This document shows positions 58,288 to 64,000 of a DNA stretch of 64,000 nucleotides, piece after piece. Origin of the DNA: Citrus sinensis (taxonomy: Eukaryota; Streptophyta; Magnoliopsida; Sapindales; Rutaceae); contig NC_068562.1 in the NCBI RefSeq assembly GCF_022201045.2, positions 29,350,001 through 29,414,000 of the forward strand. The letters run 5' to 3'. The translations under genes were made by a program, and so were the position numbers. Positions within the stretch are counted from its first letter, which is position 1. The number at the start of each line of letters is the position of its first letter. The notes beneath the pieces were generated by a model. The model saw only the letters and a program-made list of their open reading frames with translations, had not been told where the DNA came from and made no database searches.

Positions 58288-61200
58288 ATGGCGGAAGAGA
58301 CAAGTGGTGGATTGGAAGCCACTAATGGAGTGGGATTGTCATCAATGGACTCAACGGAGTCAAGGTGGGTGTTCCAAAACGACGACGAATCGGAGATCGA
58401 TGAGGATGAGGATGAAGTAGAGGATGGTGATTCCGGACATCGCACTGGAGGCGATTCCGAAGACGAAGACAATGGCGAACAACGCCTGATTCGCACTGGG
58501 CCCCGCATCGACTCCTTTGATGTCGAAGCTCTTGAAGTCCCCGGCGCTCTACGAAATGACTATGAGGTGCTGCTGCAATCTGCATTGTTTTCTTTCTCTT
58601 TCGCCAATACTACCACTGCTACTTTGATGATTATTTTCAATTATGTGACCCCTTGATCTATCATCACATCTCTGTGTTCCTGTAATTTTTATTATGTTGT
58701 GTTTTGATTTTTGTAAGTGTAACTACAGGAATTTAGTGTGGGAAGGAAAATAATACTCGCTTTTCAGACCCTAGGAGTTGTCTTTGGTGATGTTGGAACG
58801 AGTCCTTTGTATACCTTTGATGTGATGTTCAGCAAGGCACCTATTAATGATAATGAAGACATTCTTGGGGCATTGTCTCTCGTCCTTTATACCTTAATCT
58901 TGATTCCGCTCGTGAAGTATGTCTTTGTTGTTCTTTGGGCCAATGACGATGGTGAAGGTATGCTGGATGTAGTAACTTATTAACTTCCTTTTTCAATTTT
59001 ATTTTCATCATCTCTTCAACTGTGATCTATTGAATGTGTGTGTGAACCCTACTTTAACTCTTTGCAGGTGGTACTTTTGCATTGTACTCGCTGATTTGTC
59101 GTCATGCTAAAGTCAGTCTTCTCCCAAATCAGCTTCCTTCTGATGCCCGTATATCAAGCTTCAGACTTAAGGTGCCATCCCCTGAACTCGAGAGATCACT
59201 AAAAATCAAGGAAAGACTCGAGACTTCACTGACTCTTAAACGGCTGCTTCTGATGTTAGTGCTAGCTGGTACTTCTATGGTGATAGCTGATGGGGTTGTT
59301 ACGCCGGCAATGTCAGGTTTTTATTTTATTTTATTTTTTCTCTCCTTATGCTTTTTGCTTTTAGCAGCGCCACAAGCTATATAAAAGGAAATATGTAGTC
59401 TTGACGGATTTCTGCATTTGTGCGTTGGTCTTTATATGTTTATTTTCTACATGCAGTAATGTCAGCTGTTGGTGGTCTAAAGGTTGGAGTGGGTGCAATT
59501 AACCAAGGTAATCTGATATCCTCAACCGAATCTCTGGTGTCAAATTCTGTCTTGTTCAATTATTTATTTGCCCCTCTTTTCCTGATTGAGCTGCTTTTGA
59601 TCTTTCATCTGCAGAATGTAGTTAAGGCAAACTAGCTACGTTATTGAGTTGATTATTTTTGCTTCCTCTTTTTCTATTTTTGATGCAGATCAAGTGGTGA
59701 TGATTTCAGTTGCCTTTCTCGTAATTTTGTTTAGTGTACAAAAGTTTGGGACAAGCAAAGTGGGAATGGCTGTAGGCCCTGCTTTATTTGTATGGTTTTG
59801 CTCTCTTGCTGGCATTGGAATTTACAACCTTGTCAAATATGACAGCAGTGTCTGGAGGGCATTTAATCCCGTTCACATATACTACTTCTTCAAGAGGAAC
59901 TCAACTAAGGCCTGGTATGCCCTTGGGGGCTGTATTCTTTGTGCAACAGGTAAAATAGCAATCCAGATGAAATTCGTGCTATATTTTGTCGTATGCATAT
60001 GATTTTTAAATTGATTTGTTGCATTGAGGGACATTTCATCACCTATGCGGCATTTCTTAATTTTTGATTACTCTGGCCACTGGAGCCCTCTGAATTTTAA
60101 CTTAAGGGCCTGCTTCTGATGATAATCTTAAAAGGAACTTAATTTGAAGAGAATATTTATATGAGTATTTTTTTTTTTTTTTGCATCAACTGCTCCAATT
60201 TTTGTCTCTAAGCAGAAACTATCAGAGTTAGTTTTCATAAAGACATAAATTCATGTTGGAAACCTGGATCACCAAGATTGAAATGTAATGGAGCCCGGTT
60301 TTAAGTTAGAACATGGTGTCAATATCAACAAGGACAATTTGGAAAAATCTTATGACTGGTTTGGCTAGATTTCAGTCTTGCCACTCTCCAAGTCTATACT
60401 GGTAATACATTGTTGTGCCAAACATGAGCTGCAATATTTGTGCATCCACTTATGACAAATATGTCGGACCAATATGTTGCCAAATATTCTCCATGTGAGC
60501 TGATGTTTTTCTAGTTGCATATTAACACGGTATGGACTGATGCACTAATGTGTCTGATGAACAATCAATGCTAATATGAAGAGTGTTTGCATGTTTTCCA
60601 ATACGATATTGAAATATGAAATTGATGGTTGAAAACATGAATCCTAAACCATCTCTTTCACCCTTACAATTTCTGCTTATTGATTTCATTTCAGGTTCTG
60701 AGGCAATGTTTGCAGATCTTTGTTATTTTTCAGTGCGGTCGGTTCAGGTAATTATGCCAAAAAAAAAAAAAAGATGGATTAAGCATTGTTACACTTTTTT
60801 GCTGATTTGTTATATCTCAGCACTTTTGCTGCTGCTCTTTTCTTTAGTGGCGTTCTGATAGCTGTATCTCTGATTCATCTGATAGTGGTTGTTTGCAGCT
60901 TACATTCGTGTTTCTCGTTTTACCTTGTCTTCTGTTGGGTTATCTTGGTCAAGCAGCTTACCTTATGGATAACCATGCTGGAGCTGAGCAATCTTTCTTT
61001 TCATCAATTCCTAGTAAGCTTAACATGTTATCTCCGCCAATCAAGGAGATCCATTCATTGCTTTCAAAATGGGACAAATTTTTGCAGTTATAGGATTTTT
61101 GTTTTCCTGATGTATTTCATGGGATCTTAGATATTATCTGTGATGCCGGGATTTCTTAGTCTTCCTCGTCATTTTGGGACTATTTTCTTATTATCTTCTT

Positions 61201-64000
61201 GAAGCAGGAGGTCTGTGTTAAGCAATTCTTCTATGGCTGCAGGTGGTGCTTTCTGGCCTGTCCTTCTCATTGCCAACATAGCTGCACTGATTGCCAGTCG
61301 GGCAATGACAACAGCAACATTTTCTTGTATAAAACAATCAACTGCTCTTGGTTGTTTCCCTCGTCTTAAAATCATTCATACCTCACGAAAATTTATGGGT
61401 CAGATTTATATCCCAGTCATCAATTGGTTTTTGTTGGTTGTTTGCCTGGTGTTCGTCTGCTCTATCTCAAGCAACACTGAGATGGGAAATGCTTATGGTA
61501 CTGCTTCCTCCTTTTTTTTTTGGGTTCACAATTTTTGTATGCATCTCGTGTTATACATTGTTGGTGCTTTGATTTTGTTTACTTGCAAATCCTATCTTCT
61601 GCAAATTGCCAATTGTTTGTGTTAATGTGGGATCTTGAGGGATGCTTCAACTTGCTGATATTCCAGACAATATTTTCTGTTTATTGTAAATTCATGAACC
61701 ATACTATTTCCTTGTCCAGACTTCTACCTGTTGATGCTAGATTTAGCAGTCTGCTTTGGTTTGATTGTTACCTTGTTTATGTAAGGGGCTTGTTTTGTGT
61801 ATCCAACAGTACATACATGTATGTCTCTTTTTTGCATATTTGTTTATCGGAGGGGAAAAATGTGTTTGACACTTTTTTCTGATAGTTTACAGCTATAGAT
61901 TCACTGACCATGCTTTTATCTTGGTTACAGTGCACAAATTTGTCTGTTCATAGAAGTACTTGATGTTAGTTTAGCTTATTGCTAAAGACTTGGTCAAATA
62001 TTGCATATCTCATTTGGAAGAAAATAGTTATGAACTCTTAATACTATCAAATGATTCATTTTCTTTTTTAATGCAACAAATTAGTATATGGGAGTGGAGA
62101 TAAGGTTAGTAAAATGGGAGGATAGATGGTTCAAGTTAACTGTATCAAGTGAATGAGACAACAATTTATTTTTATTTATTTTTTTTTTAAAGAAGCTAAC
62201 AGTGATGAACATATTATCTTTTCCCTATATCATTATAACTATTCAATGTTTGACAAAAGTGCTGTAGTTATCAAAGTTTAACTGATTGAATAAAAGAAAC
62301 ATAATCTTGGTAAGCTGGCTTTAGGCAAACTCCAGCTCGTTGACTGCCAAGAGATGGTTTGGCAAGCTATTGGATGCATCGGTAAATTGTCATGACTTTG
62401 AAGCTAGTTGGGTGGTACCTTTTCTTTTATTTGTTTCTAAGTACTTGTTTATGTGAATGGGGGAGAGAGCCTAGCTTTTCTTACATTTTGAACTTTAAGC
62501 AAATGATAGATGTTTATTTTTCGTTGATTGTAGTTCCTTTAGCTGCCATGATGAGTAGATGCTGTCTGTTTTTTGATATGTACTAAACAGATTGTTCTAT
62601 TGTCTATGCCTTATGGTAAGTTTGTCCAAATAATTTCTTTATTTTGTGGTCTTACACAGAAATTATGGACAAGTTGTGCCATCTTTATAAGATGGCAACT
62701 AGACCTTGTCACTAAACTGAATGCATGAGTGGATCTTGATATTGATTCTTCTTTTTTATTCTCCTTTTTTGTTTCTTCTCTTTTTTTTTCTGTAACATAT
62801 ACAAGAATATAAATTAATGATATGAATTCTTTTAACAGGTATTGCTGAGCTGGGAGTCATGATGATGACAACAGTTTTGGTGACAATTGTTATGCTTCTT
62901 ATATGGCAGATAAATATTGTTATTGTGCTGAGTTTTGTGGTTGTTTTCTTGGGGATTGAACTGACATTTTTCTCTTCAGTTTTGTGGAGTGTTGGAGATG
63001 GTAGTTGGATAATTCTGGTTTTTGCCATAATTATGTTTTTTATAATGTTTGTCTGGAACTATGGAAGCAAGCTTAAGTATGAAACTGAAGTTAAGCAAAA
63101 ACTGTCTATGGATTTGATGCGGGAATTAGGCTGCAACCTAGGGACAATTAGAGCTCCAGGAATTGGTTTGCTTTACAACGAGCTGGTTAAGGGAATACCC
63201 GCAATCTTTGGCCATTTTCTCACCACTCTTCCAGCAATCCACTCGATGATTATATTTGTGTGTATAAAGTATGTTCCAGTTCCTGTAGTGCCTCAGAGTG
63301 AAAGGTTCCTCTTCCGTCGAGTCTGCCCCAAAAGCTACCACATATTTCGTTGCATTGCCAGGTAAATGCTCAATTCCTGCAAATTTAGAGCTGTTGTTTT
63401 CTGTATGAGTGTGTCTTTCACATGCTTGTACAGCTGGCCATTTATTCCATAACCTTATCTCCAACTGGAGTAGCAAATGATTTAATGATATGGAGAAAGG
63501 AATTTGCTGTTAAATATTAAGTGGCTAACTGTGCCTCTCCTTTGTTTACTTGCTCCCATATATCTTTGTATTTTTTTAAAAAAAAATTATTATTCAGTCC
63601 AAGTGAGTACCTGTGTTATATACATTACATTCATGGGATGATAGTATTTTTCCCTTCTTCAAATAGTACTTTTCCCTTCTTCAATCTTTGGCCTAAATAT
63701 TGAATTTTACTACTTGTAACAGGTATGGCTACAAAGATGTTCGCAAAGAAAATCACCAGACATTTGAGCAGCTGCTGATTGAGAGCCTTGAGAAATTCAT
63801 TCGTCGGGAAGCACAGGAACGGTCATTGGAGAGTGATGGAGACGATGATATAGACTCTGAGGATGATTTATCTTGCTCGAGAGTTCTCATAGCACCTAAT
63901 GGAAGTGTCTACTCACTTGGTGCTCCTCTCCTGGCTGAATATAAGGAAAAAAATGAGCCCATTTCGCAACCAAGCACCTCCGAAGAGGTGAAGCCTGAAT
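58288..64000 (+). CDS. KUP/HAK/KT potassium transporter, KUP7-type, 3' end outside window
   Basis: Ten exons seen: 58288-58566, 58729-58957, 59068-59316, 59457-59507, 59689-59949, 60695-60747, 60899-61013, 61243-61497, 62839-63361 and 63723 onward; about 764 codons in the window against roughly 850-860 for the family. Acidic cytosolic N-terminus (ESEIDEDEDEVEDGD) and RLIRTGPRIDSFDVEALEVPG, typical of the KUP7/KUP12 branch. KUP signature GVVFGDVGTSPLYTF about 109-123. Many membrane helices, then a hydrophilic C-terminus. Membrane K+ (H+-coupled) transporter; KUP7 acts in root K+ uptake and xylem loading in Arabidopsis. Intron 8 is long (1.34 kb). No frame breaks. Confidence 0.93.

Overview
This is nuclear DNA from a eudicot plant. 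The evidence is spliced genes with GT/AG introns, plant-only families (LRR-II receptor kinase, KUP/HAK transporter, STOP1-type zinc finger, mid-SUN protein), very AT-rich spacers and many nested plant transposons. A woody dicot such as Citrus is my impression only; nothing here proves the species. There are no operons: each gene is its own transcription unit, and neighbours need not work together.

Layout. 1-4.5 kb: decayed CACTA (En/Spm) transposon, minus strand. 5.0-8.2 kb: decayed copia remnant next to a gypsy-type solo LTR. 8.5-10.5 kb: non-autonomous hAT element with a Mutator-type foldback MITE nested in it. 12.5-14.0 kb: intronless aromatic amino acid decarboxylase (minus) whose TATA box lies 26 bp from a second copy of that MITE. 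15.3-22.0 kb: a locally duplicated block, one copy split by a 4.2-kb Mutator-like element carrying a FAR1-type transposase. 24.3-29.9 kb: a small acidic-protein gene broken by a full-length copia retrotransposon (391-bp LTRs, 5-bp target duplication). 30.8-31.5 kb: hAT MITE. 33.5-38.9 kb: 11-exon LRR-II receptor-like kinase (minus). 39.9-44.1 kb: gene-poor spacer. 44.2-45.1 kb: gypsy-type LTR. 46.1-49.1 kb: mid-SUN nuclear-envelope/ER protein (plus). 49.7-50.0 kb: intact paralogue of the broken acidic-protein gene (minus). 50.4-51.6 kb: hAT element. 52.5-53.5 kb: STOP1/STOP2-type zinc-finger factor (minus). 54.4-57.6 kb: duplicated AT-rich repeats and a PIF/Harbinger-like MITE. 58.3 kb to the window end: KUP7-type potassium transporter (plus, 3' end outside).

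Exon models for the kinase, SUN and KUP genes were built by hand from splice sites and family conservation. Summed exon lengths give intact frames: 1830 nt for the kinase and 1686 nt for SUN. I saw no convincing tRNA, rRNA or CRISPR, and no clear new multi-gene system. The most unusual items are the decarboxylase with Ile at the aligned catalytic-loop Tyr/Phe position, the MITE abutting its promoter, and the acidic-protein gene pair with one copy caught mid-exon by a retrotransposon.
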